Made by a program: the position numbers and the translations under genes | Shown here: piece after piece, positions 36,530-49,683 of the stretch | Numbering within the stretch: the stretch's first letter is position 1 | Layout: every line of letters begins with the position of its first letter | Source: Homalodisca vitripennis | Lineage: Eukaryota; Arthropoda; Insecta; Hemiptera; Cicadellidae | Reading direction: 5' to 3' | Length of the DNA: 64,000 nucleotides | NCBI RefSeq assembly: GCF_021130785.1 | Contig: NC_060215.1 | Span: 71,183,501 to 71,247,500 of the forward strand | The notes under the pieces: generated by a model | What the model was told of the DNA's origin: nothing | The model's input: the letters and a program-made list of their open reading frames with translations, nothing else | Database searches by the model: none

Positions 36530-39500
36530 TATAGGAACTATTGGAACACGTGGAACAACGCAAGACACCAAGCCGTTGCTTGTGTTTCAGCGCACAGTAC
36601 CAGAGACAATATATAGCACATATTATATATATATATATATTTGTAGCAAGTACTTGTACAAGGCTTAAGAGTAAATACAAATTTAAGTACCGATTTAATG
36701 AGTTTACTTCGTCATTATCTATATTCGATTGTCACAGAAATTGGCGGTAACTCGTACTTTGGGTACGTGACAAACCGCTTACTCCTTGGCATTCCCGTTT
36801 GTCAAGAAGCCGTAAACGATGTATTACTAATTGGCCGTTAATTACTTAAGGAACAAAGTAAATGTTTTTATAACTGGCAAATGAAAGCAAATTTTTTGTA
36901 AATCTGCACTGGTTGGCGATTGACATCAAACATGTTACTGGATACCTTCTAAAAAGCAGTGTAAGTCTAGGGAAGGAGCTTGGGTATCAAGGGCCTATGC
37001 CGCACTCGGGAAGTATTAAAGCCTGGACATTTACAGTTTCATCAGTCCTACAAACCACTCAAAATAACAGATTGTGTCTTCCTGAGGAAACTTAACAATC
37101 TTGCCCAAACTGAGAAGATAAAACGCACAGGGCAATCAAAAGGAAAGTACACCGTAGATTCGTCTTGTTCATTGCCTAACCAACAAAATTGATTATGCCT
37201 AGAGACACCCCATTATCTGAGAAGATAAACACTTGCACTTTACAAAGGACCATTTTTGTTCTTGAAAATCTCGTCCTAAATACGCTCTCCAGTGTTCTAT
37301 GGAACGATTAATAGCAATTATTAATTTGATAATTTTAAACCACATATTTGTGAGTTAGAAATTAATTTTAAATAATAACATTAATAACAAGAGACGTTGA
37401 AACCTATGCAGTAGTTTTTAAATTATTATTTATTAATCATATATTTTAATTAATTAAAACGCGCTGAGATATTAAAAACACATGGTCTGTCATCAGTCTC
37501 AGGAATATTCCTCCAATCCTGTATGTTAATTTGTTGTACACCTGACTCAATGTAATCATTCAGTATATTTTTATCCTTTCCTTGTACCCTTAAAGAATGG
37601 AAACCGTAGGTTATTTTGAATTGGGCTATATTAGAAAATAGCCCCAAAATCTCAATTTTCCAACTACCGCATGGAAATGCATAGAATTTTTCCCCACATA
37701 TCAGAAACAACCATGATTGTTATTTTTACTGCCCACATCCCTCTCAATCTGCTTCCAAACATAAATACTAAATGTGTCAGGCATTATTCTTCACAAGATG
37801 GTCCATTCGCCAAAACTACATGAAGTGGAACATTGAATTTTTTATTGAATACTCTTATCATTCTTGCAGTTTTGTGCCTGATTTAAATTTTTTAAATTTC
37901 TTCTTTATGGGAAAGAAGAAACGGATTAAAGTGTATAAACAGCCCACGTTAAATCTGGTTGCATAAGGAAATATTACCACAATTAATTAACATTATAAAT
38001 ATACAAAATCGTTAAAATTTTCCAGAATTATTTAATTATGCAAAATAAACCTCAATTATTAGTTTTTACCACCCAACAAACCCTCTCCCTAAATACACAA
38101 AACACAAAACTTTTATTTATTATCGGACACAAAGATAGTAAATTTGTAGCTACTAAAATTGTAACCGAATTTCCTCAAGTTTGTAACTGTACTGCTAATT
38201 CAAAGTTATGAATAATCTTGTGCTATTTCTTGTATGAGGGTAGATAAAAGCCCTTAAGAGCTAATTAAATTGGTTTAAGTTAGACAGCTAAAACAAAGTT
38301 ATGAATATCTCTTGTTTCCCTAGTCTGAGAGAAGAGCTTTTAAGAGCTCCTAATTGAGTTAAGTTAGCCAGATTTGTTAGAAAATAGCACAAATATTTAC
38401 ATTCGTAGGGTTTAAATCCTTAAACAGGATCCTTTATCCTTTACCACACTACGAGCTTTATCTCCTTCCTTTAACTGAAAAGTGTAAAAATGTATTGTTG
38501 CCAGAACTATATAGTTTAGAGAAATGGCATTTTATGGGTACAATAATGTTTAAAATTATTACATTTATTTCTCTAAGAGCTCTTTCTCTCCCCCAACTGT
38601 AAACGAGATTGACTAATTTCATAATTGCCCTGAATTGTATATTAATCGAAAATATTAAAAATTGCATTAACCAGAAACCCCTTTAGGTGGAATTACTGTC
38701 ATTTCAAGTACTACAAAATTGCTCCTCACCATTTAAGAATTATAATAATCTAAGTTTTAACAATACTACCACCAACTGAGTGGTATTGTATTTGTTAAAA
38801 AAAAAGAAAAATCTGTAAAGAAAATATGCATGAAGGCGCGCTGACTGCTGCAGTGGATACTATTACTGTAGTCATGTTTAAGAATGATGTTTCGAACCTT
38901 TTGCCTATTATTTTAAGATTTTTACCTAATATTTATAGTTTAATAATTTATTTATTTATTACATCGTACTAGTGAGTGAATATTTTTAGAATGTGTTGTG
39001 GAATAGCCAAATAGTTGGAATTATGGTAACTCATTGGCAATGAAACAATAAGGTTGCATTGTTGCAGGTACTAGTCAGCTAAACATTTTTTAGGATAGGT
39101 AATGTTATTGAAAAATAGAATGAATAATGAAAAATCATTGGGAATGAAAAGCGATAGGTAATTTCTATTATGTTTATCTAATTTTTGCCCACTGCGCGCC
39201 GCCGCATCACTAAAGAATCTGCGTAGAAGCGTTGCGCATCCACCCACCACTAGTGCCTGAGATATATATACCATATAGTAGAGTAAAGATGCATTGTTGT
39301 ATATAGGTTTAAAGCATTTAAAGTGTTGGTCGAGAATAGTTTTCTATTTTTTTATTGATACAAGAATTACATTCTTAAAGCCCAAAACGTGTTCGTACCA
39401 TTAAAAAATATTAATTACTTTATGGGAGAACCATAAAGTTTATTTTTTGTTAGTCTATGAAAAACATTGATTACAGTACACTGAATTATATTATCTTCAA

Positions 39501-40489
39501 TCTGAAGCCCCTATGAATTTATGATATTTCGATTCGAAGATATAAAAGCAAAAGTATTTTTATAAACTTTTGAGTAGGAGTCTGGAGGAAAAACGCCAGG
39601 AAGATTTTTGGAAATACAACGATCCAAGAGTGGAGTTGATATCGCTTCCAATACTTGTGAGAGTTTCAGATTTTCATTGTTACTTGTAATATTGGGTGTT
39701 TTATGCATCTAGTGCCTGTGTTGTTTGTAGTCTTCTAAGATATTTTCAGGTCAGCCCCTCTGCCAATCGCTTTATGTTTATAGTACTCACTGTGAGCAAA
39801 AAGTCACAAAATGGGGTGAAACTCCTCAAAACGGTGCAAACTTATGTAACAATGAACTAACTACTTATCCACTGGCCTTTTATTAACCAGTCGCTTTAAC
39901 ATAAAAATTTATTTTTCTTGCTTTTTCTTAGTTGCGTAGTTTATCTAAATGTTTCATTTTAAATATATAACCGAGATATATGCTTTAAATTGCCTCTGAA
40001 GTGCTTCTAATTTTTTAGTTTTCAAAAATGAGCGTTTTATTTCCTTAACACTTTTTGTGTAGTAATTGAAAAAACTAAAAAATATTTAGATGCATATCAG
40101 CTACATCTTCAAAATGAGACATATTCATACATAGTTGTGAAACTGTACAACCACTTGAGAATAACGGTTTGAAATGATTTATGGTTGAACATTGTTCATA
40201 TATAATATAAATCAAGAAGATTTCTATTACAGATGCATCATGATAGTCCATTTGTTCATAAAGTAAACTTACATATAAATTTGTTACTGAATCAAAATTT
40301 AAACAATACACTTTATTAAACATAATCCTGTAGTTTCTCTTGTGCAGAAAGTAAGAATGAGTAGATAGTACTTCCTTAAAAATATCCACAACACAATAAA
40401 AAACTGAAAGGTTTCGGAATCTTCACATTCTTAAATTAGTTTTCAACTTGCCTCAGTGAATGGTACATAATAGTCAAGTGTGAGCATAA

Positions 40490-41610
40490 TATATCCTGAC
40501 ATTTCCTGTCTTATCAGGAATGCTCCAAGGTTCACACTAAGGTTCTCTGTTGTTTTGTTGGTTTATTAATTACATATGCAGAATTATATACTGATTATTT
40601 AATGTTTGCTAATGATATTAAGGTCTTGAATTCAGAAGTTTCCTCTATCATGATCACTATTGTTTTTGGTTTCCCTTGGACAACATTGCTGCTTGGTGCA
40701 AGGTGATTAGTATGGATCTTAATTTGGTAAAAGTTTATGTTGTTACACAATTCAGAATTTTATGGTTGACTCCTAAATCTACCACCTGAAAGACATTCAG
40801 TTTAAGAGGGTTTATAGAGTTAATAATTTGGAAGTTATTGTGACTCCTACTTGTTGCTCTCTCTATCACATAACCTATCATGCTGTGCGACTAGCAGATC
40901 TTTTCTAGGTTTCTTACTAAGGACTTTCAATCTCTTTAAAATCCTGTCATCTGTTTGTACAGGACTCTTGTTTGTCCATACTTGGTTATGGATCTGTTAT
41001 TTGGTCATCCTAGCAGACATGCCTTATTGATATCCTGCACACTATTCAATTTCGACTGATCAGACTTATTAGCGTAAATCTTGAGTACCCTTATTATCGA
41101 AGTCTCACCTTAACTCTCGAGTTCGGGTTACAACCTTTTCTATTTAGATGTAACCAACTCAACCTAATGTTCCTCTATAGACTGGTGAACAGTCATATTG
41201 ACAGTCCATCATTTCCTTTTTTGTAATTCCGAGAGGAACTCGATCCAGAACAGTCTCCAAGAGGACATATAGGTTACAAATATAACTTACCAGACAATAT
41301 ATTATTCTTACAACAGAAGCATACTGAGACTCCTACGTATTGGTGTGTGAATGCTCATGTCAATTTTTTTGAGACCACTTCATCTAAATTTAGAAGAGAC
41401 GTTACAAAATTATAGCCTATAATTATTTTCTACGATGTTTTGTATGGTTATCAATTGTCATATTTTGTTTGTATGGTTATTTCTGTTTAATTTTGTTATT
41501 ATATTGATTTGTTTGATAGATGTAAATTACTTTTACATTGCTGGAAACTTGCTGGGTTTGTTAGTTATTTTTAATTTTCTTCTGTTATTGTGTTGCTACG
41601 ATTAATTTAA
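40490..41610 (+). pseudogene. LINE (jockey/CR1-like) reverse transcriptase C-terminal remnant
   Basis: Broken plus-strand frames read LDNIAAWCKVISMDLN near 40680, LFVHTWLWICYLVI near 40965 and a tail with an arginine-rich VIPRGTRSRT stretch near 41225. They are in the usual order of the RT thumb and C-terminal region. An ADD-like site near 40610 is damaged. Every frame has stops, so it is a relic. Confidence 0.6.
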
Positions 41611-44219
41611 TATTATATTAAATATAATATAATATAAATATTATTTTTACTATTTATCTGTTATGCTAGTCACCAATAGGCCTATATATTTTTCCTTTTA
41701 GGTCTATTATTATTACTTCAATCTGTTTTCTCTTGTGTATTTACATAGGTTTCGTATAAATAAATTCACATTTCATTGTTGTTTCCTTGCCTATGAAGTC
41801 TATAAACAGTACTTAATGAGATAATGTGACGGTTAATCAAAATGATCGGATCCTATATGAGCTTGCACATGTGCTGGCAACATAGTACTAGTCTCGGCCC
41901 TTGTATTGTTTATAAAAGTCAATACCAAAATTAAGTTTTGAGTATTTGGAAAGTAAACTTAAACATTCCTTCAATGATGTAAACAGTATGTGTAAAACTT
42001 ACCACAATGGTTGGATCATTTTTATGTTACGCTAGGTTCAACTCTAATAAAAATTTTAATTCCTGCATATCGGTATATTATGGCCTTTAAATTTACAGGT
42101 ATGCCTACTATTAATTATACTACAAGTAACTCTTGGATTTGGTGGAAAATACTAGATATACAAGTAGGTCAAGATGCATAGAAAGTCTATATTAATGTTA
42201 CACAAGGAGAAGTGAGCGAGAAAAAGTACCTAAGCACCGGTCCAGCACGATGATCAGTCGAGCATTCTTTGGCTGTCAGACTGATATTCTAACTTATCAG
42301 ACAAAGTTTGTATATTTGACCATACTATCCTAGCATAAGATACTATAGCAATAATGTACCTAAATTTTGCAGGTATAGGTTAACTGAGACCTTTTCATTT
42401 TACCCAAATCTTGACTTTATATTTTACTTTTCCAATCTTGAAACTATACCTTTAGTTGAAAATTAAATTATGTGAAAAATCATTAAAATGTCAATTAGTT
42501 TTAGGCCGCTTGAATATTGTAATTACACTGCTATAAAGCAAAGATAAAATAAACATCAAAATGAACATTCACATACCTGAACAGAAGCCTAACAAAGAGT
42601 CACATTCACATGACACTTTAACTTTAGTTTAGTTAAATAGTTTCACATCACATACTGTAACATCAAAATACTACACTAGTAACTCCGATGTAAACTGATG
42701 TTCAAGAGAAATTGTTAAAACAGGCTTTGTACACACACAAAAGACTTCATGAACTCATTAAGCATACAGTAATTATCTTAGTCCATTTATACATCAACGC
42801 CTTTATAAACGACTAATAAATACAAATTTTCAAATTATATTATAAACTATCACATAAACTTTCTGTCATCACTTTAGTAAAATCTTGACCATTGCGCAGA
42901 TTGTAATTTGAAAACAGGAGTGTAGTCACTGCGCAATCGCGTCCATTGGCAACGGCAAAGGAATGTAGAATAGAAGTAGAACGTCACGTAGGACCAGAAC
43001 CATTTACTACTTTACAGTTTCTAGCGATAGGTGTTATTTTGATGGAGCAGGATAATTAACACCGTTACTGGGATCCAACCTGTTACGGAGATAGCTGTTA
43101 CCAATAACACTCTGTTACTTTTGGACTATTGATACGTATAGCCTGTAATTCTTTAAATGCTAAATAGGATATCAAAAGGTTCAAACACAAGTTTAGAATA
43201 GGATAATGGATTCATATTCTTAACCCTCCATTATTCTCCTAATAAATTTTACATTAACACGTATTCTTTGGGAAATGAACCATTAGGGTTTTCCAAGCTA
43301 AAGAATTTGGACGAAATATTTGTATCTGTTATTTTATACTAAATTATATTGACGATCAATATCGTATATGACTACATTTCTAGAGAGCTTACTCCACAGG
43401 AAAATATGAGTACTCCCAATGTTAATGAGCTACCTAATTTTAAAAATATATCACAAAAGTCAACTTTTGGACATATGTTATATAAAAATACTGATTTCAT
43501 TAAAACATAGTGACTCATACATTTGAAGATTACAACTAAAACAGAGCAATCAAGGCAACTCTACCATATAATAATACCCTTAGACGAGGGGCTGAAATAT
43601 TGATGGAGATAATGACTGTAAAATAAATGTTTAGGATATCTTTGGGCAAACGTAATCATTCCATTTCAATGTGTTTACTACATAAATAAAACACAACCTT
43701 AAATGGCGTTCTACAATTATTTGGCAGAGTATAGTATCTCATAAGCTATGTTAATCAAACTGATGTGTTTAACCAACTATATAACAAGTTTGTTCCTTGC
43801 CGATTTTGTATTTTGGAGAATTTCACATGAACTAATGCTAACTAAGTAAATCCTGCTGGTAGCTAGAATACAATAAAAACTTATGTATTTTTCTGTCAAA
43901 TTGTAACGAATAATTATTAAAAAGTTGCATGACAAAATAAATAATTTATTTGCTTCCAAGCCCTCAAGACAAACTTGTCAGTAAACTGTACAAAATAGTC
44001 AGCACAATTGTAAGAAAGTAGTTTTACTAGATCTGTATCAACTGTTTGGTTCCAACAGATGCTGTCAAGTGGATAGTAACCCTCTATTAAGGGGCATCAC
44101 GCCTTACTTAAGATAAAAATAAGAATAATTACCTTCACCAGAAAAAGGAAATTCCAACTTGCTCAACCTGTTCTAGAAAGTACTATAATCAAATATTCCG
44201 ATATATTTGAATATTTCAA

Positions 44220-45530
44220 CAAAGGCTTTTGGGGTCTGGAAAAGACTAGTTGGGTATAAATGGGGACTAAAACCAAAAATGATACAATGAATCTATGAAG
44301 CCATAATAAAACCAATGGTCACATATGCAGCTCTTTTGTGATGACTGAAAGTAGAACAAAACAGCAGCCAAGAGGCTAGAGAATCTTCAAAGGTTAGCTT
44401 GTGTAAGCATTAATCAGGGCAATGTGCTCCTGTCTAACTTTAGCACTTGAAGCGGTACTGGGATACACTTCTCTGGGACAGGAGGTGAAGAAGACAGTCG
44501 CATTAGGGGAATAAAGCTTCTGAGTAAAAAGGTGATCAAGCCTACTTCCTTAGAAGTACACATGGTAATAACACAAACATTTTCTGAAGCAGAAATGATA
44601 ACCTACATATCTGAAACTCTGATTAAGAAATACTCATTTGAAAAACCATATATCGTCCCTATTGAAAATAGAGATACATGGAGTAAAAAGAAGGCCTACC
44701 CTAAAGGTGTTCTGAAGTATAACACAGATGGATCACGCTTAGACTGTAGGGCAGGGTTTGGAGTATATGGGCCAGGAGCAAAATTAGCAGTGCCTCTGGG
44801 AATTCACGCCACAGCCTTCCAAGCAGAAGTCATGGTAATAGAATCATACGTTTCTGGCTCATACAACTGAAGCCAAAAAGGAGCAGACATTTTTATACTT
44901 TCAGATATGAAGGCAGCATTAAAGGCACTCGTCACTTGTTCCTTTGACTCAAAAGCAGTATGAGAATGTAAGAACGTACTAGTAGTAAAACTGGTAAGGA
45001 GGAGCAAAGTTACCCTTAGCTGGATACTAGGCCATGAAGGCATTCAGGGTTATAAAAAAGCAGACACCCTTGCCAAGAAAGGCACAGAAAGTCTTTTGGT
45101 GGGGCCAGAGCCCGGCTGTGGAGTACTCTTCTCCTACAGCAAAGGTCTAGTAAAAGATTGGGAAAAGAGGACTATACCCTTAACCTGGAGAAAGGCCTCA
45201 GGACTTAGGTAATCTAAAATATTTATCTCTACTTATGCAAAAGGATGGTCAGCACTCCTTCAACAAAGTAAGGAGGATATACGACTAGCATTAGGGATGT
45301 TGACAGGACATGGCCCTCTTAGAAAATATCTGATGAAGACCAGAAAATATCTGTGGGTCTAAGCAGATACTGCAGAGAAGCAGAAGAATCAGCGGAACAT
45401 ATATGGCAGAGATCAGTAGCCCTCAATTCTTACAGGCCTCAGATTCTGAGGGCTTAAATATAAAGAAAGGGAAGCACAAAAGCTTCTTTCAGGACTACAT
45501 GTAGAGATTTTTTTCTTCCCTCTATAGAAA
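44220..45530 (+). pseudogene. LINE RT-RNase H remnant (I/R1/jockey group)
   Basis: A WGLKPKMIQ-IYEAIIKPMVTYA-like RT end near 44260-44340 leads to an RNase H domain. Visible parts are YNTDGSRLDCRAGFGVYGPG (44718 on), then FQAEVMVIE, then LSDMKAALKAL, then GHEGIQGYKKADTLAKKG (about 45031). The four acidic positions are present. In-frame TGA codons at 44868 and about 44961 and later stops show it is inactive. Near its end, LTGHGPLRKYL resembles the segment before the terminal Cys/His motif. Confidence 0.8.
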
Positions 45531-45625
45531 TAAATACGAGTTACCTGGCCATCATCAATGGAAGATTATGGCTAGTGATATTCCATGTATAATACTTTTG
45601 TAATCCAGAATGGAATAAATCATTG

Positions 45626-46171
45626 TTTCAAATTTACTGTCTAGCTATAAATAATACATATAAGTAACACATTTACTGTGGCTATATATTGAGTATTCTT
45701 AATGTGATTCTGGCCATAATGTGTGTGCCACAGTTAACATGTTAATTTACTGTACAATTATTGTCTAGCTATAATACAGGTGGTTAACACCTTCACTGCT
45801 ACTCTATACCGACGATCTTGAGTACTCTTAATGTGATTCTAGCCACAACGTATATGCTGCAGTCAACATGTTAAACTGCTGTACAATAACTGTCTAGTTA
45901 TAATACATGTAGTTAACAACTTCACTGCTGCTCTATACTAAGTGATCTTGAGTACTCTTAATCTGATTCTAGCCACAACGTATATGCTGCAGTCAACATG
46001 TTAAACTGCTGTACAATAACTGTCTAGTTATAATACATGTAGTTAACAACTTCACTGCTGCTCTATACTAAGTGATCTTGAGTACTCTTAATGTGATTCT
46101 AGCCACAACGTATATGCTGCAGTCAACATGTTTAACTGCTGTACAATAACTGTCTAGTTATAATACATGTA
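45626..46171. repeat. 130-bp tandem array, left part
   Basis: The landmark AGTACTCTTA (first copy AGTATTCTTA) recurs at 45692, 45821, 45951 and 46081. Units include CTGCAGTCAACATGTTAA and TTATAATACATG. The third and fourth units are nearly identical. The array is interrupted at 46171 by the DD82E transposon. Confidence 0.92.
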
Positions 46172-46196
46172 CAGGCCGTGTCACCGTGCTCGGCGC
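46172..46196 (+). repeat. Left terminal inverted repeat of the DD82E element
   Basis: 25 bp, identical in reverse complement to 48271-48295. The two ends diverge just inside (GTAGGGG against CTCGTTTG). Confidence 0.92.
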
Positions 46197-46689
46197 GTAG
46201 GGGAGGGTGGCCTGAGAGACAACGCCAATGCTCCCACTCCACCTCCCCTACTTTTACTCGGTACAGTCAACTCTAGCAGGTCCCTCTGGCCCTCGTGTCT
46301 TCCACAACAAATTAAAATATCTTCGTTATTTTATCAATGGAGGAAACACATTTATACTAAACAGTATGAACCAAAATATTTCTTTAAATTTATTTCATAG
46401 AAATGTTTAAATAATATTTCTTTAAATCCATGACATAATTATTGTGATAAGGTATTTCCCTCTGATGGTTACAAATAACTTTCTCTCTGCGTTCAGAGTT
46501 TCAATACTCGATTGCAGGCTTGAGACTGCTGGAGGCCGCATTAAAAGTTATTTACATATTTTACATACTCACAAAACAATATTTATTATATACAATAATT
46601 ACAACATTGTGGGATTAAAGATTCCAAAGTGATATATTGTCCTCCTCGTTGTCCATAAACAATAATGGGTGTACATTGGAAATAAATAT

Positions 46690-48084
46690 TTAAATCAACT
46701 CTTCGATCCCTGACAAATTCCCGTCTTCAAAGTCATCTTCCGAAAAGTCACTGTTGTCCTCTTCACTGGACTCTGCACCAAGATTGATAACAAAAGATTC
46801 AATGGTATCTTCCAGTTGACTTTGAACTCCTATGAACTTCTCTTCCATTTTCTTGACATTTTCACATATTTTTTTCCAGTCCGTTTCAGTTATGGTTTCA
46901 AACTTCTGGTTTACAAGGCGCTCAACATCATGTATGTTAAAAGTCACATTGTGAGCTGCAACCCAGTTTTTTACATCAGCCCAGATTAGCTCTATGGCAT
47001 TGAGTTCGGGATGATATGGAGGGAGCCTAAGGATGTCGTGTCCATGTTCTCTCATAATCTCGTCAATTTGATAGCGAATGTGCGCCGGTTTGTGTTGCCT
47101 AATCAACTCGTAGAGCTCCACCTTGAGTGATGACGATGAGAATGCAATATTCTTCTGTATCAGCCAATCTTGCATTTCTGATTTAGTGTTCTTCGAAGTT
47201 GGGCACTTATCTACTTGGACATTGTGATAAGATGCATTGTCAATAACCACAACAGTCCGAGGAGGTAAATTTGGAATTAATTTTTCCGTCAGCCATTTAA
47301 AATACATCTTGCCGTTCACATTGTCGTGATAATCTCCTGTTTTTATGTTGGCTCTCCACATTGTCAAACAGTTTTTCACGAAGCCCATTTCTCCTCCTAC
47401 GTGTAGAAAAATAAGTCGCTCGCCTTTGGACAATGGGGCCGCCACTCCTGCATTTGAGTCATCGGACCAACCTTTTCCGGAAACATGAGCTGAATCGATG
47501 TAAGATTCGTCCGTAAAAACTATGGAGCGTTTCTCCTTCCGGTATTCTTGAATTTTTCTCAAATATACAAATCGTTTGTAAGCAACATCCTGGGTTTCCA
47601 TAAGAATATGTTTGTTTGATTTGGTCTTTCTCCATCTGTAGCCCATTTCCCTAACAATTCTTCTCAAACTCGAGATAGACCCGGTAAAATATATTTCACT
47701 TTCGAGTTTTGGACAAATTTTCTTCAGTGTTGGTAGACATTTCTCGGTCAAATAAAAATTGTTGATTGTCCGTCTTATAACACCAAGATCAAAATCATCG
47801 AGTCCAGTCATCTTTTTTGGCACCTTTCTCACTTTGTTTGGAGTTTCAAAGGAAGTCGTTGTTTCAGCTAATTTTCTTTTTTTGGCACTTATACGGGTTA
47901 GAGTTCGCCGCGAAACACCGACAGCTGTTGCCACTCTTTCTCTCACTTTCTTAGGGTCAATAACAAATGTTCCCTCTTTACCCTCTCTACTCATAAAATC
48001 CATCATATTAGAAATAACTTCACGTGTCTGACTTTTCAGAACCTTGCCATCCAGCTTCGACTTAAATACAGTCGGTGTTGCCAT
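46690..48084 (-). CDS. DD82E transposase, 464 aa
   Basis: A single uninterrupted gene. It starts at ATG 48082-48084 (MATPTVFKSKLDGK); the open frame extends 29 codons further but without another ATG. Residues 1-170 contain helix-turn-helix-like text (VRERVATAVGVSRRTLTRIS) and basic patches. The DDE_3-type catalytic core shows IVFTDESYID (D192), VVVIDNASYHN (D282) and LPPYHPELNAIELIWADVKN (E365). There are 82 residues between the second D and the E. An acidic tail (SSEEDNSDFSEDDFEDG) ends it. The 34-residue spacing of Tc1 or mariner is expanded by an insert of about 48 residues. I recall a described DD82E clade (Sailor), but that name is from memory. Confidence 0.9.
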   Translation of the reverse strand: MATPTVFKSKLDGKVLKSQTREVISNMMDFMSREGKEGTFVIDPKKVRERVATAVGVSRRTLTRISAKKRKLAETTTSFETPNKVRKVPKKMTGLDDFDLGVIRRTINNFYLTEKCLPTLKKICPKLESEIYFTGSISSLRRIVREMGYRWRKTKSNKHILMETQDVAYKRFVYLRKIQEYRKEKRSIVFTDESYIDSAHVSGKGWSDDSNAGVAAPLSKGERLIFLHVGGEMGFVKNCLTMWRANIKTGDYHDNVNGKMYFKWLTEKLIPNLPPRTVVVIDNASYHNVQVDKCPTSKNTKSEMQDWLIQKNIAFSSSSLKVELYELIRQHKPAHIRYQIDEIMREHGHDILRLPPYHPELNAIELIWADVKNWVAAHNVTFNIHDVERLVNQKFETITETDWKKICENVKKMEEKFIGVQSQLEDTIESFVINLGAESSEEDNSDFSEDDFEDGNLSGIEELI

Positions 48085-48270
48085 GCCAGCAGCTCCAAAA
48101 CTTCCACAAGTATCACAACATTCACAACACAAACACAGGATGTTGACCGCACACAGGGAGCAAGAAAACAATAATGAGCGTTGTGAGCCTAGTTGGAGTG
48201 GTCGCTTTCCAGTGAGACTGTACCGTGACTGCTAGTGGGGGAAGGACAGTAGTGCGCATGCTCAAACGAG

Positions 48271-48295
48271 GCGCCGAGCACGGTGACACGGCCTG
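48271..48295 (-). repeat. Right terminal inverted repeat of the DD82E element
   Basis: 25 bp, the transposase-start side of the element. The start codon lies about 190 bases inside it. Confidence 0.92.
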
Positions 48296-48522
48296 TAGTT
48301 AACAACTTCACTGCTGCTCTATACTAAGTGATCTTGAGTACTCTTAATCTGATTCTAGCCACAACGTATATGCTGCAGTCAACATGTTAAACTGCTGTAC
48401 AATAACTGTCTAGTTATAATACATGTAGTTAACAACTTCACTGCTGCTCTATACTAAGTGATCTTGAGTACTCTTAATCTGATTCTGGCCATAATGTGTC
48501 TGCTGCAGTCAACATGTTAATT
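48296..48522. repeat. 130-bp tandem array, right part
   Basis: It continues the same array after the transposon, with AGTACTCTTA at 48337 and 48467. Subtracting 2126 bases (transposon plus one TA) puts the first at 46211, exactly 130 after the last left copy. Confidence 0.92.
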
Positions 48523-49683
48523 TCATTTATAAAGTTTTACTGGAAAGATATACCATCTCAATATTTTTATTATTATATAAAAAAACAGTTTGTTTAGTTA
48601 AAAATGCCTTTGTTCTTAGGGCACCAACAATATGATGAAAATCTATAGAGTTCAATCTGAGTAGAGGGCTATGAGTATCTCACAAAATGTGCAGGGGTGA
48701 CCCCTATCTCATTATAAACGCTTATATACACAATGAAATGGTGAGCTTATAAGGAAATAAACTATAAGTAAGGTCCTTTTCATAGTGAAAGTCTTTTATT
48801 GGTTTTTATAGTTAACTATACAATATTGGTATTTTTATTTTGTATAGAAAGCTTGATAGTCTAAAAACAGTGTTGGAACATACAAAAGCACTTACTGTTA
48901 TAATACCAAGTGGAAGCTTAGAAGTATGATTTTATTTTTATGGATCTCATTATACTATATCAATGACAAGCTTCTGCAATGTAATATTTATTTAAGGTGA
49001 GCTCCTTTTATAAAAAAGACCGCTATGAACCTGAAGCCAACCTAAGTTATTCTTATTAAAACAATATAAATTAAAAGTTATTGTATTTTTATATTTTTAG
49101 TTCATTTATATGGAAGTGTTATTTATTTTGTTTTAGAGGATAAGAAGAAATACTAGTCTACCAAGTACAGGAATCAATGACTTTGAATTATTACTGTTAT
49201 TACTGTCTCACTCAATATTAATATGGTTAATTAATTTGATTAATTGATACGTACTACAATCAACTATCTAATGAAATTTATCGTGCTTTCTTCAAAGGTT
49301 CCACTGGTATGTAAGTACTTTATCATTATATTGTTTGTACATTCAGGAAATACAAACAACTTATAACATATTACACATAAGTGTCTACTGTACTTGTGAA
49401 CATCTAACACAAATTGAATGCAACTTCTTTTCAATTTATTGAGATGGATCTAATTAACCACATCTCTAGGACATGACATTCAGTACAACTTGAATAAGTC
49501 AACAACATTTCTCAAGAAAATGTGAATGTACCTAGAACTAAAATTACGTTAAAGCAATTTGTGCCTCTTGATAGCTGTGAATTTTACACCAACATTGCAC
49601 AAATAAACATGATTTTTAGGACTACATAGTGAACTTGAAGAATGTTTGTACTTCCAATTGATCATGCGATATAATAAGAGGGT

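Larger units (their letters stand above)
46172..48295 (-). mobile_element. Intact DD82E transposon (IS630/Tc1/mariner group), 2124 bp
   Basis: Perfect 25-bp inverted ends start CAGGCCGTGTCACCGTGCTC. They are flanked by TA at 46170-46171 and 48296-48297. One minus-strand gene is intact and fills most of the element. The TA duplication places it in the IS630/Tc1/mariner group. Perfect ends, an open gene and an exactly restorable target indicate a recent insertion. Confidence 0.92.

Noticed and set aside
37450..37710. 86-codon minus-strand open frame
   Set aside because: No family match recognised and no splice or promoter context.
40075..40389. 104-codon minus-strand open frame
   Set aside because: No ATG near its start, no recognisable motif, no splice context and AT-rich codons; chance length is plausible in this composition.
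47759..48235. Plus-strand open frames of 90 and 63 codons
   Set aside because: Antisense shadows of the DD82E transposase gene.
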